Shown piece after piece: positions 46,367 to 57,152 of a DNA stretch of 64,000 nt. Source of the stretch: Oscheius dolichura (lineage: Eukaryota > Nematoda > Chromadorea > Rhabditida > Rhabditidae). A program made the translations under genes and the position numbers. The number at the start of each line of letters is the position of its first letter. Position 1 is the first letter of the stretch. The notes beneath the pieces are model-generated. The model did no database searches. It worked only from the letters and a program-made list of their open reading frames with translations, and was not told where the DNA came from. Location: NCBI GenBank assembly GCA_932521035.1, contig OW051494.1, forward strand, positions 6,744,001 to 6,808,000, written 5' to 3'.

Positions 46367-47233
46367 ATGGTCACCATCAATAAGTTATCTCTTACTGCAG
46401 TTAGAAAATTTAGTTCTAGAAAAGGAGATGTGAAAAGGTGAAAATTTTTATTGGAATGTAGGATATTTTATTCTATAGATATGTAAAACGTCAAATGACT
46501 GACGAATTCACTATAAAAGCTAGAGAGCATTCATATAGGGCTAGAAGTGCTTTCAAATTATTAGAAATAAATGATAAATATAATTTTTTAAAGCCAGGTA
46601 TTATTTTAAATTTACTTTTTATTATTTGCTATTTTCAGGATTTACAGTATTAGATATTGGTTGCGCTCCGGGCTCATGGTCTCAAGTAGTGGTAGAAAAA
46701 TGTGAATTGAGTAAGCCTGGCAGTACCGGTCTTTTAATTGGAGTTGATTTACAGGTATGCCTGTCTTTGTCAGAATTATCGTTTACACAAAGTTTTAGAT
46801 GTTTTTACCCATTGAGGGAGCAACGATTTTACCATTAAGTGATATTACACAAGATTCTGTACAAGAAAAAGTCAAAAATATTGTAAATAAACGTAGTGTT
46901 GACGTGGTTCTTAGCGATATGGCACCAAATCCTACAGGTTGCATGAATATATCTATTTGTACTTCTAGATTTTTAGGGGATTCAGCTACTGATCATATCC
47001 GTTTAATAGATCTTTGTCGTACAGTATTCCACCTTTTCCAGCCATCTTCTACAAACTCTCCTGTCTTCACGTTATCACAAAATGGCACTTATGTTTGCAA
47101 AATTTGGGATGGAATACAGCGAAAGGAATTTATTGATGAGCTGCGAACCCGATTCAAATTTGTGCGAACAGTGAAACCAAACGCATGCAGAGATAATAGT
47201 GCTGAATTGTATTTATACTGTTCAATGAAGTAG
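46367..47233 (+). CDS. MRM2: FtsJ/RrmJ-type 2'-O-methyltransferase, MRM2-like
   Basis: Five exons, about 230 residues. Seen: EHSYRARSAFKLLEIND, VLDIGCAPGSWSQV (SAM-binding motif I), VVLSDMAPNPTG, GTYVCKIWDG and SAELYLYC. These carry the K-D-K-E catalytic tetrad (Lys in SAFKL, Asp in SDMAP, Lys in VCKIW, Glu in SAELY). The short size and basic N-terminus (TAVRKFSSRKGDVKRYVKR) fit mitochondrial MRM2, which methylates the ribose of a uridine in the large mitochondrial rRNA, rather than the longer FTSJ1 or FTSJ3. The acceptor TTTATTTTAG abuts the ATG directly, consistent with trans-splicing. Gene context (PAM16 next) supports a mitochondrial role. Confidence 0.92.
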
Positions 47234-47323
47234 TATCTTTAATTTGTATCCTTTTATTTCGGTGCATATCTCATTATTACCTATTATATTTGATAGTTGG
47301 TTTCTAATTTATACGTTTAGACT

Positions 47324-47908
47324 ATGCCTCTAAAAGAAGCTGTAAAAATTGCATTAGCTGTAGGTCAAGCAGTAGGAAAAGCTCTTGGAAGAGCAGTCAA
47401 AGAAGAATTTAAACGTTAGTTTACTTTTCCACTTATTCTTTGGGTAGTGTTTTATAATCTGCATTCTTCTAACTTTCAGAGAGTCAACATTCTGCTACTA
47501 GGCATGCAGCTAGCACGGGTCAGAGTCAAAGTGAAGCAAAACAAAATGCTACTTCAAATGCTAAATTAGGAATTACATTAGAGGTAAGCCTTTTCAGGCT
47601 TTTTAAGTATTTTTTTGGTTTAGGAATCTATTCAAATTTTAAATGTGAAAACGCCTTTAAATGTAGAAGACGTCCAAAAGAGCTATGACCATTTATTTAA
47701 TATCAACGACAAAACAAAAGGAGGATCTTTTTATCTCCAGTCAAAAGCCAGTTTTACTATTCTTTGACCTAACTTTCCTCTCAATTTTTAGGTGTATAGA
47801 GCTAAAGAACGGATTGATGAAGAATTTCGCCGTCAAGGACTAGAGTTTGAACCTAAAAAAGATGAAAAGGAAACAGAAGCTGCAAAACCAAAAGAAGACA
47901 TAAAGTGA
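47324..47908 (+). CDS. PAM16: PAM16/TIM16 (Magmas) homologue
   Basis: Four exons, about 135 residues. Seen: [29 protein letters not shown], then [59 protein letters not shown] and an acidic/basic tail. The middle is the degenerate J domain of PAM16: the position of the HPD motif reads NDK, as in human PAM16 (KVNDKS). PAM16 pairs with PAM14 and restrains the Hsp70 motor at the TIM23 import channel. An acceptor (ACGTTTAG) lies three bases before the ATG. Immediately after the stop, ATACAG/GTTAG may start an intron in the 3' untranslated region. Confidence 0.95.
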
Positions 47909-48134
47909 TACAGGTTAGCTGGTTATACCCTGTTTAGTTTATAGAAAGTTGTTTTTATAGTTTGTTGTTATTGCTTTCCTTATGTTTATAGATGAAGAAT
48001 CTGTTTATATAAGTTTCTGCATGCATATTTAAGAGATTTAGCGGTGAAAGGATAGCAAGCGTCCCGTTTGTGAAGATCGAGGTAGTGAATGCAAAATAAG
48101 AGGATCAAATGTTCTTACATAAAGCATAAAAACT

Positions 48135-48159
48135 GGGGGGGGGGGGGGGGGGGGGGGGG
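48135..48159. repeat. 25-base poly-G tract
   Basis: An unbroken run of 25 G on the + strand (poly-C on the other), in AT-rich DNA between PAM16 and the next gene. Long G/C homopolymers are known in nematode genomes and can form quadruplexes; the exact length is unsafe because sequencing slips on them. Confidence 0.9.
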
Positions 48160-48292
48160 TAAATTTGTCCAAACACTGAATATGACAGGAACTGGTTATG
48201 TTTTTGCTGTAAATTAACGGGAAAAGCCTAGTAAACAACGACGGCTCGATATGTTTTCACTTCTGTATTAGCTCATTCTCATACAACATCGC

Positions 48293-48539
48293 TATGAGCA
48301 GTCAGTCGAGGGCAGAGCGGTAACTTTTGTGGTCTATATTTTTTAATTTATCTTTCAGATGTGACAAGAAAGATGCAGAAATGGAAGATAGAAACTGGAG
48401 GCTTCGTAAACTGGGCAGAGATTATTTGTCGAGCCGAACGCATGATGAACTCCAGCAAAAGATGCGGCTGTATGGCATCTCCGACCACGAGTCCTGCCTC
48501 ATTTCTCCACCATATAAAAAAATAAACTTTTGTCTTTAG
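48293..48539 (+). CDS. Unknown small charged protein
   Basis: A short first exon (MSSQSRAER, the Arg codon split) joins in phase to CDKKDAEMEDRNWRLRKLGR, DYLSSRTHDELQQKMRLYGI and SDHESCLISPPYKKINFCL. About 70 residues, helical and charged, no signal peptide. The WRLRKLGRDYL...ELQQKMRLYGI part could be two helices. It is the last gene of the second AT-rich island. No family recognised. Confidence 0.55.
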
Positions 48540-48722
48540 CTCGTTTCACAGCTTTTCTCTTTGATTCTTTCTACAAACTTTTGAGAACGGCAGAATTAGA
48601 CGCCAGTGAAAGTGACATCTCTCGTGAACACGAGAGTCATACGTAGCCGAATTCGAACTTTGTTATTATAAAAACAATCCCCTCCCGTTGAATATTTCTA
48701 TTCATTTTTTACTCTGGTCGCC

Positions 48723-49426
48723 ATGAGCGAATTGGAATCGTATCTACAGAAGATTTCAAAGGATGAATTGATCGACGAGAGTGTTTTCACCGCTCTGATC
48801 GAATGTTTCATGGACAAGACGGAATGTGAGTCTCCCCTTCTCCCAATTAGTCATCCTCCCTCCCATAAAATATCCTTTTCAGTCAACAGTTCCCTCTGTT
48901 CCCCCGAATTGAAGGATGCCGTCTGGGCCGTCCTGGTGGTGGCCGTCTGCCATGATTGGTCTCCCGATGAACTCGGAAAGAACCTCGCCAGCCATGTCAG
49001 CCACGATTTTCAGGAGAAGATGGTCAACAGCTATAGGGTGAGAATAATTAAGGGGAGATGGAGAACTAGGTTCAGGTGCACGGGAAGCACGCCGGCTCGA
49101 TGATCCGGACGGTCAAGTGGCAGAATCCGGACGTCGCCGACCTCGAATGGTCCGTCTCCAAGGCTCTCGAGGTTATTTCGCTGTTCTACCAGGAGTATCC
49201 CCCTTTTAGTCTCGGGACCTGGTCCGTATTGGGGTGCCCTCCACCTCCGTCACCCTTCACACCCTCCATCCGGGCCAGACCGACCCCACCACGGTCAAAT
49301 TCGACTGTGATCCCCACCAGCTACAGGTAGTCGTTGCTGTTTTTAATTTTAATAAATATTATATTTTAGGATTTCCACTTTAAAGTGAAAGAAGCCCTGA
49401 ATACCTACAACAGCCTGAAGAAATAG
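48723..49426 (+). CDS. COMM-domain protein
   Basis: Six exons, about 175 residues. Seen: MSELESYLQKISKDELIDES, a helical N-terminal part with LKDAVWAVLVVAVCHDWSPD, ELGKNLASHVSHDF, and then the COMM region: GSMIRTVKWQNPDVADLEWS (the usual Trp-containing strand), VRIGVPSTSVTLHTLHPG, VKFDCDPHQLQDFHFKVKEA and LNTYNSLKK. The end HQLQDFHFKVKEAL parallels the L..F..KLE.I motif of COMMD proteins. These form the ten-member Commander ring that recycles membrane proteins from endosomes. Which of COMMD1-10 this represents is not clear. Introns of 33-45 bases; the ATG at 48,723 directly follows ACTCTGGTCGCC. Confidence 0.72.
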
Positions 49427-49515
49427 AATATCTTCATTTACATTGTGATTTTTCGCGGGGAACGGAGTGTCATGTGTGTGGCAGATAAAGGGAGGAGGAG
49501 GATATGTCGGGAGGA

Positions 49516-51357
49516 TCAGCTGCGGTGGACTTTGGGGGCGAAGATGAGGCAGAGGCAGATGGCCCAGAAGAGGACGACGGCCACCAGCGACGCCCACCAC
49601 AGGAACTTCTCCCATCGATGCTTGCGGAAGTTTCGGAGGAGGACGATCCCGAGGAGGACGCCGGCCACGAAGCCGCCGATGTGTGAGGCATATGAGACCT
49701 GGAAGAAGAGGATTGGGAGGAGGAGGACGGGGGAGACTCGCCTTGTCCGTCCGGTCGGTGAAGTACCGCTGGTAGACGGCCAGCCCCGCGTCCGAGCCGA
49801 TCAATATCGTCAGAACCAGGGCACGCAGCCAGTTAAATTCCATCTGAATTGATCTATTTTTATAGAATTAGAGGATGAAATGCCTCGTTCCAGTTCATAA
49901 GAAGTTCAGCCCCGTGGGCGGCCAACAGGGCGTAGACCCCTCCCGAGGCGCCGGCCAAGTAGACGTACGGGTCGACGGCCGCCACCAGAAGTGACCCTGA
50001 TATGATCCCTCCCAGATAGACCAAGACCACCCTCCATTGGTGGACCAGCTCGAGGGGAATTCCCAATATCAACTGGGTCAACACATTGAATACTAGGTGA
50101 TAGATACTGGAAACGACTCCTTTCCCCTCTCCTTCACAAGAAATTACCCGATGTGTATCAGGGAATAGGTGAGAAATCGCCAGACTTCTTCCTTCTTGTT
50201 TGGGTTGTAAATAAATGGAGAGATTGTTGGAACAGGCCCGTTGACACTGATTCCCTCGCCCGAATCCATCGCATAGAAAGCATAGACGCCGACCTAGAAG
50301 AGTCTTTCCTTCACTTTATCCACCAGTATTTGTGTCCCGCTCTTTCGAGGGGATTCCAAAAATTGAGTACTACTCATAAGCGTCCACTTGCACGGAAATC
50401 TTTAGTAAAAGGCGAAAGATTTTCTCGATTGAATGCAAGAGGACCAGAGGTAACGGGCAGTGGGAGCAGTGCAATGCCACCCGCATTGGCTGCCGACTAT
50501 TTACGGGTGCGGGCGCAGCAGCCGCGACGCGGAGGACGCCTTTGACCAACCTGGATTATACTGACAATCAACATAAAAATCGGCGGAGGACAGCATTTAT
50601 ATCTGAAAAAAAGAGAATTTACAATGTTTTATAATTTCCAACCTTTGTAAATATCGAAAAGAGTCTGTTCTTTTATTTTTTGGGACGACGAATTGAGCCG
50701 CTCGGAAGATAATATGCCTCATGTGGAGCCGCTTGGCTCTGCTCATCTGAAACCTTTCCATTCTACAGTAATCCTCTCTTTTTACCAATAAACAAAACTC
50801 GGCGAAATCAATTAAATGATCATGGTTCCTGTCGATGTCGTCCGTCATCTGCTCAATTTCCTCGGCGTCCAGTCCAAAACTGAAGGTACTCTCCCGAATG
50901 GCCTTCTTCAGCTCATTCGTCGGAATGTACCCGTCGTGGTCCAAATCAAACTGTAATCTCTCCCCATGCTATAGAGTAAAAAAAGAAACAAACAGCTCGG
51001 AATAGCCGTATCCAGGAGGTGCACTCGGCCTGTGTCTCGCAGGTCATTTCGAATCGCTTGTCCATCCTGGCCCGGATCTCCTCGCCGTTCACCCAGCTGC
51101 CGTATCTGCCCTCCTCGATGTGTCTCTCTGAATCGTCGCTTAGAGACGAGCCAGGCAAAGGGAACACTTGGGGGCAGAGAGGGGGAGAAGTGGCCGACGA
51201 AGGCCACCCTTTTCTGGGGGTGACTAACAGTTTGGAGAAGGAGAGGGGGAGAAAGTGGAGTCGGTTCAACACTCGGCTTGGTTGGCGCGGGGCCAGTGAT
51301 TTCAGGGTCGCGAGAGTGAGACGAGGGGCTGGGGGTCAGGCTGTAATTACTCTCCAT
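49516..51357 (-). CDS. Rhomboid-family intramembrane protease with N-terminal EF-hands
   Basis: About 430 residues. After a Ser/Pro-rich start (MESNYSLTPSPSSHSRD), two EF-hands: DLDHDGYIPTNE (all ligands present) and DRNHDHLIDFAE. Then a rhomboid core: FMLIVSIIQVGVYAFYAMDS, EVWRFLTYSLIHIGIYHLVF (conserved WR and HxxxN-type segments), VLTQLILGIPLELVH, GASGGVYALLAAH with the catalytic Ser, and SYASHIGGFVAGVLLG with the catalytic His. This matches RHBDL1-3/Drosophila Rhomboid, serine proteases that release membrane-tethered growth factors; EF-hands give calcium control. Catalytic pair intact, so likely active. The start at 51,357 follows an acceptor (CACCCCACAG) by 44 bases. One intron in the core (about 50,290-50,530) is some 240 bases, unusual here. 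Frames upstream on the same strand could add N-terminal exons. Confidence 0.85.
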
Positions 51358-52578
51358 AAGGCAGAGGTGATAGAGCTCGGAGAGACCCAAAGTGGCCACC
51401 TGTGGGGTGATGGCCAGGCGAATTTAGGGGAGAAACAGGTTGGAGGACACAAAAGACGGAGAAAATGACTCACTATGATTTTTCATTTGGTATGTTTTGG
51501 TCAGGGTTTCGCAGGGCTCATGAGGTGGGAGATATTCATTGGGATCGGTTTGGATTTGAGAACTAGTTTTTGGCTGGATGAATAGGATAAAAGGACACGA
51601 CTGGAAGGGGAAGAGGATTAGCGACAGGGAGAGTATTCCCGAGGAGGGGAAGGTGGACGGAAAGACGGCAGACTGACCTGGACGACGGAGGAAATATTGG
51701 ATATAGAGCAGGGGATCAACGGCCAGGCCACACATGAACTGGTAGGATAAGGGAGGAGGACGGTCGGGGGAGGACTGGGCACAAAAAGGGAAGCGGCAAC
51801 GATAATTGAGTCACAAAAAGACGGATCTGTTGGGACTAAAACAAATACGGGGACGACACTGATGGAATAGTATGGGGAGGAGGATGAGGAGGTTCATGGA
51901 GGGAAGACGGGGGCAGGCCCGGGGCAAACGAATTGCAGCCGGGCGGAACTACTAGATAAACACGGCCAGGGAACTGTCTTCGTGTTCCCAGAAGGGGGGA
52001 CAAGGTTGGGATACCGGAGGTCGGACCCCCTCGTGATAATATGGGACAAATAGGCTGGCCTGACAGCCGGCACACGGCGCGGGACACACTCTGACAGATT
52101 TGGGCTTTTTGGGAGCCTTTTGGAGAGACGGTGGGAGTGGGGTGTGGGAAGTGGAGGAGAACGGCTTGATTTGTGGACTAGAGTTAGAGGAATTTGTAGG
52201 GAAGGGGAATAGGGAGAGATGGGGGGAGATATGGAGAGGGGGACCGCCGGAAGAGGGCGCAACAGTTGCCTAAATGGGACAAAGATGGACACGCTTCGCG
52301 CAGGGAAAAGTAGCCGAAAACACGCGGAAAAAGGAGCGAATGAGTCAGGCATCCCCGTGGAGACGGGAGGAGTTTGTTGACCTCGTTGGGGGACACACCG
52401 CACTGACCACGAACTACGCGTTTACCCGCACATTCCCTCGTCTAGAGAGCTCGAGTTTCTCCCCCAAAGTTACTTTCCTTTTCCAGTCAAATTAGGGGAT
52501 ATAACCAGTCAAAGCCATCGTCAGCCGTAATCCGGGGATCCCGCCATTGCGTCTTTGCTTTCCCGTGGACTGGTAGCT
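51358..52578. other. Region with uncertain minus-strand exons
   Basis: On the minus strand, MCGLAVDPLLYIQYFLRRPG near 51,730 and IQTDPNEYLPPHEPCETL near 51,500 look coding and have splice-like borders, but they do not join in phase to the rhomboid gene. They may be a separate small gene ending near 51,340 or alternative 5' exons. The rest (51,850-52,560) is purine-rich on the + strand and shows nothing clear. Confidence 0.3.
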
Positions 52579-53511
52579 ATGACTCTGGAGACCGACCTGG
52601 AGGACAAGAAGTTCGCGAACCGCGGCGTCAGCCTGTACATGTCCGAGTGGCCGGAGAAGGGAAACATGCGCCGTCGTTGGGCCTTCCAGCGGATGGGACA
52701 CCCGGATGACGCGGTGAAGATCGACGACACCGGAGCCGGCCGGGTGGTGACGACTGCCGGGAAGGCGCCGGACAAGGAGACGAAGAAACGGGAGACGGGC
52801 AAGAGACCGTCGCAGAAGAAGAAGGAAAAGAAGGCGGCCGACACGGTGATGGTCGAGCCGGAGGACCTGTCGTCTCCTCTCTCGGGACCCGTGGACCAGG
52901 ACAAGAGTGGCTCGGGAAAGACGCTGTCCGCCAAGAGAAAGTGCTCTCCCCTGGCTACCCGGATCAAGCAGGCGAAGATCGAGGAGATGGAGATGAGGGA
53001 ATACCGGGAGGAGTCGAAGAAGGAACGGGCCAAGAGAGCAGCCAAGGAGCAGCGCTCCTCGACGTCGAAGCAGAGCCCGTCGACCCAGATGAAGGCCAAG
53101 AGCGAGAAGTGGAGCAAGAAACCGTTGGCCAGGAAGATGAGCTCGGTGACGGCCTCGCAGTCCGAGACATCGACGTGTGCCCCGAAGAAGACCGTCGTCC
53201 CGAAGAGCGACACGACGTCGGCCAGGGGCAGCAGCTACCAGATCGAGAAGAAGATGGACAGACTGACGCAGATGGTGGAATGCCTGATTGTGAAGGTGGA
53301 CAACCTGCAGAAGACGCTGTCCGACGAGCAGCGCATCCGAGCCTCGAAGGACCCTCGCCTGGCCGAGCTGCTGACCCGTGCCGAGAAGAACACCGGCCAT
53401 CTGCAGAGCCACTACTCGAGCCTCGTCTTCCTCGACAAGTTCCCCGAGGGCAAGAAGGACGACCTGAAGAAGATGGCCGACGACATCCGCCGCCTTAACG
53501 ATCTCCGCTGA
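52579..53511 (+). CDS. Unknown Lys/Ser-rich protein with C-terminal coiled coil
   Basis: Intronless, about 310 residues, starting MTLETDLEDKKFANRGVSLY. A first small region (LYMSEWPEKGNMRRRWAFQ) may be ordered. Residues ~60-215 are disordered and rich in Lys, Ser, Thr and Glu with several bipartite-type basic runs, suggesting a nuclear protein. The C-terminal ~85 residues (IEKKMDRLTQMVECLIVKVD, NLQKTLSDEQRIRASKD) form a coiled coil followed by a KKMADDIRRLNDLR helix. Strong GC codon bias, like the 110-residue genes. Convergent with the kinase gene: only 66 bases separate the two stops. No family recognised. Confidence 0.6.
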   Translation: MTLETDLEDKKFANRGVSLYMSEWPEKGNMRRRWAFQRMGHPDDAVKIDDTGAGRVVTTAGKAPDKETKKRETGKRPSQKKKEKKAADTVMVEPEDLSSPLSGPVDQDKSGSGKTLSAKRKCSPLATRIKQAKIEEMEMREYREESKKERAKRAAKEQRSSTSKQSPSTQMKAKSEKWSKKPLARKMSSVTASQSETSTCAPKKTVVPKSDTTSARGSSYQIEKKMDRLTQMVECLIVKVDNLQKTLSDEQRIRASKDPRLAELLTRAEKNTGHLQSHYSSLVFLDKFPEGKKDDLKKMADDIRRLNDLR

Positions 53512-53577
53512 GCACGTCCTGATGGATGACGATAAACATAAAGCAAAGAATGATTCTCTCTGCGCTCTCTCTTTTAT

Positions 53578-54878
53578 TCAGGAGCTCTTGTCCAATTTAC
53601 AGACAATCTCGTGCATCGTCGGCCGCTCCTTGGGCTCGAATCTCCAGCACTTGCTGATTATCTCGTTGAGTTGCTTGTAGAGCGGCTCGTCCGACAGTGG
53701 CGGCCGATTTTTGTTGTCTTCTAGGTAGGTGTAGAAGACGAAGTGGTTGTCTTTGAACTTTTCCTCAAAAGGTCGCCTGAAATGGGAAGAAATAAAAAGG
53801 ATGAGCTATAAAATACTTTTGTGTGGTCATGGCGTAGAGGAGACACCCGTAGCTGTAGACGTCTGCCTTTGTGTCGTAATCCGAATGGTCGAAAGTCTCC
53901 GGCGCTTGGAATTGGGGAGTGCCCTTTCTGAAAGCGTTAAATGTATCCAAATCTCAAAAATTGTGAGCAAAAAAAGTAGAATATAAGTGAGAAAAGCGTA
54001 CCCGACGGACTTGTCTCCCCTGTTCTCACGGGCTATCCCGAAATCGGACAATTTCACTGTGTTGTAGTCCTGGCTCAAGAGGATACTGAAAACTAGGCAT
54101 ATACAAGAAAAACACTCGACTCACTTGGATGGCTTGACGTCACGGTGGATGACGTTGTGGACACAGTGACAGAAGGCCAAGGCTCTGGCTACCTGCAATG
54201 CCCACTTCTCGACTCGCTCCGGGTTGAATACTTCCCACAGAACGGGGTTGTCCAGGTCTAAAAGGGGAGAATAAGGGGATACAAAAAGAACAAACAGTGG
54301 TCAAGAGATCCTCCCGGCATGTATTCCATGAGAATGCCCCGATGGACCTTGGGAATGGTGTTGTTGGAGTCGTCTTTGCCATATTCGGTCGCGTAGGCGT
54401 AGAAGGAGACGATGTTCGGGTGGCAGTCCACCTGGGCTTCTCCTTATTTTAAGAACCGAGGGGACCCCACCTGGGAGCAGTACTTGATCTCCCTGATCAG
54501 ATCAACTTTATTGTTTTTGTTCTCCCGGTCGACACTCTCATTGACGAATTCGCCCTGTCCGAAATATTGAACCGGCTGCTCTGATTTGAACTTCTTCATG
54601 GCACATGTTCTGTAAGGGGTTTTTATTTTAGAAGCTATTGAACTGACCTACCCTATCATTTTGGTATGGACCTTGGTGACCAGACCCTGTGTTCCCTGTC
54701 CCAGATGGATGAGGATCTGAATATCGTCGACATTGATACACGGCAGACGGGGATTGTGCCCGAGGATGGAGTTGGGCTTGTCTGAAACAATGGAAACACT
54801 CTCCTCTACAATATAAAAGAAAAGAGCTAAACAATTACCAGTTTTGCTTTTCCGAGAAGGTGACAAGAAATTCGGCAT
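53578..54878 (-). CDS. Protein kinase, TKL/MAP3K-like
   Basis: Nine exons, about 370 residues; the kinase domain fills nearly all of it. Seen in order: LIHLGQGTQGLVTKV (Gly loop), TCAMKKFKSE (ATP-binding Lys), DLIREIKYCSQVDCHPNIV (helix C Glu, HPNIV), MEYMPGGSLDH (hinge), VIHRDVKPSK (catalytic loop), VKLSDFGIARE (DFG), KGTPQFQAPETF (APE), DTKADVYSYGCLLYAM, and CWRFEPKERPTMHEIVCKL. All catalytic residues are present. The DVYSYGCLLYAM and CW...ERP..EIV motifs fit the tyrosine-kinase-like group, including TAK1-type MAP3Ks. The N-terminus (MPNFLSPSRKSKT) is short and basic. The stop codon overlaps the AATAAA signal (TGAATAAA), so the 3' untranslated region must be extremely short or run into the neighbouring gene's end. 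Confidence 0.88.
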
Positions 54879-55252
54879 GGAAAAGGGCAAACGGACTAAA
54901 GAAATCGATAGAAACGGCGGAAGGAGAGGTCACTCCAGTAAACGGGAACGCGAAGGTCAGCTGCTATGCGTGTGTGTGGGGGAGAGGGTGTAATCAGCAC
55001 TGCCTTAATCAGAGAGCACCCCGGCATAATCACCACCACCTTAATCAGAGAGGGCCATTTACTCGCTAGCTGGAAAAGGCCACCTCCTAAATACGACCTA
55101 CTCAATGTTATCATCATGGAACAGGAAGCTTACAGACATACAAACATTGACTATCCCCTCATCTCTTTCCCGAGGCTGAAGGGACAGTGTTGGGCAAGAG
55201 GGGATGAAGGCCTTACGAGGCAGGTGGCCGGGATAATATGATATTATGTCGG
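54879..55252. other. Intergenic
   Basis: Upstream region of the kinase gene. No exon seen. It contains a short direct repeat (AATCAGAGAG near 55,008 and 55,045) and ends at the edge of the inverted-repeat element. Confidence 0.5.
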
Positions 55253-57145
55253 CACAGTCCACTTTTCGGACCGGAACTAAGTCACAGTCCGTTTTCCGGA
55301 CCGGAACTAAGTCCCAGTCCACTTGTTTTTGCTTTTCCTATTATTACTACACTTTGTAGAAAAAATGGAGAAACGATCAGATTTTTTGTGAATTTATTTC
55401 ACCAGAAAGCTGTAGTTTCAAACAAATTTACAGGGTATATTTTTAAACGTCGGTGATCTTGTACCACGTTAGGTCCGAAATTAGCCTCTGGCTCTATCGT
55501 CAGTTTTTTTTTACTACGGGAGAATAATTCGATCCTGATGTTACCCTTTGGCCTAACTAGACGCGTATCCTTGGTTCTGCTGTTTTTGGTTGGGGTTAGT
55601 GCTGGTAGAAAGGTTTCAAGTTTCAAGTTTCAAGTGTTATTCCCATAATCAGCACATATCACGCGAGGGAAACCTCTTGCCCCTTGGTGCCGATTTCTTG
55701 AACTGCTACAGCGGGACGGTGAGGTAGTAGGCCGGTACTCTCCCATGTGGCCAAGTCGACGGGGAGGTGGAGTCCGCCCATAACCGCTGGTGTTGTTGCT
55801 ACTTTTGTTGGTAGAAGCCGCTGGCCGGCTAGGATGTAGAATCCAGTAAAGCGTAAGGCCTCGCGGTGCCCCAGTCCGGTTTGAGGCTCGGTAGAAAGGT
55901 ATTGATGATCTACTCATCGAGCTTTCTCCGTTTCTTAGGAACAATCCTCTTGTTATTCATATTCTGCTTGCTTCCAAAATTCCCCCCTTTATCAAAAATA
56001 GTACATGATCCAGTGAGTAACACCCATATTCGGGGATTCCTTTCTGTATTACGGCTCTCTCTGTGCCGATTACCGAAGGCACACGTCTCATTCCTTTTTT
56101 AGACTCCTCCTCTCATAAAATGTCTTTTTCCATCTCTTGTTGGTTCCTGGGTGCTTTAACTTTAAAAGCAACACGGAATATGCGTATATGCGTGTAAGCT
56201 CCTGACTAACGGGTTATTCGCTCAAATACTGTTTGGACGGGCTCAGGTCGGTCCCATTCCAACACGGATACAGACAAGGAGATTTATTATCCAATTGTTC
56301 AATTTCCGACGCTCCTTTGTTTAAAATAATACCCCTTCTCCTTCAATAGGACTAATAGGAATGAAAATAATGGCTAGATTCGCGACTAGACCTCCTTTCT
56401 ATTGGTTATCTGGGTAGAAAGACTCGTAGTATCAAAAGAAGCCCAGAGTGTAAACTGAGATGAGAATAAGGCAGGGATGCCCTGTACTCAGCCGAAAGAA
56501 ATTTTCTTTGTTGGGACGTTGTTGCGATAAAGTCACAGCCAAAAGGGATAGAAAGCCCTTTCAGCTAGCTTTCCAGATAGGCTTTGAGGTGTTTGCTCAA
56601 TCAAAAACAAAGATAGTTCCTCCATCTCGTTCGGCTTTCGATTGAACTTCTATTCGAAATATATTCCCCGAGAAAGAGTATTACTAGGGCTGTGAACAAA
56701 ACATTTGTTTGTGCGCCATTCAGTAGTGCTCCAAGAGTGATAGTTACTCACGTGAACGTATAAACTAGACAAGGCTAGGTGATACTTCCCTCCAGGGCCC
56801 AGAATGACACTTCACTTCTTTCCCTGATCAAAAAAGAACCGCCTCTGGAGACGTATCCAACGAAAGAGAACGATGAAAAGCTATTTTGTTGGTGGCTTCC
56901 CGGACGATAATTCCTGTGAATGATGTCACTGCTGCCAAAAACTTACAGTGAGCAGTTCCTAATAACGACGTTTAAAAATATACCCTGTAAATTTGTTTGA
57001 AACTACAGCTTTCTGGTGAAATAAATTCACAAATCTGATCGTTTCTCCATTTCTTCTACAAAGTGTAGTAATAATAGGAAAAGCAAAAAAAAAAAGTGGA
57101 CTGTGACTTAGTTCCGCGGAACTAAGCCAACGGAGTCCACTTCTT
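55253..57145. mobile_element. DNA transposon or derivative with ~190-base terminal inverted repeats
   Basis: The left end (about 55,253-55,453) and the right end (about 56,965-57,145) are inverted copies of each other: CTTTGTAGAA, CGATCAG, TTTCACCAGAAAGCTGTAG and GGTATATTTTTAAACGTCG all recur on the opposite strand. The left tip carries a subterminal repeat, CGGACCGGAACTAAGT, twice; the right tip has GTTCCGCGGAACTAAG. The ~1.5 kb interior has short open frames on both strands but no transposase motif that I recognise, and a TTTCAAG triplet repeat at about 55,613-55,634. It is probably non-autonomous. Superfamily undecided. Its right end touches the edge of a coding-looking stretch. Confidence 0.75.
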
Positions 57146-57152
57146 CTAGGCC

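Noticed and set aside
52492-53412. Long open frame of about 300 codons on the minus strand
   Set aside because: It is the antisense of the GC-biased Lys/Ser-rich gene; strong third-position GC on one strand opens antisense frames. No splice signals or recognisable motifs.
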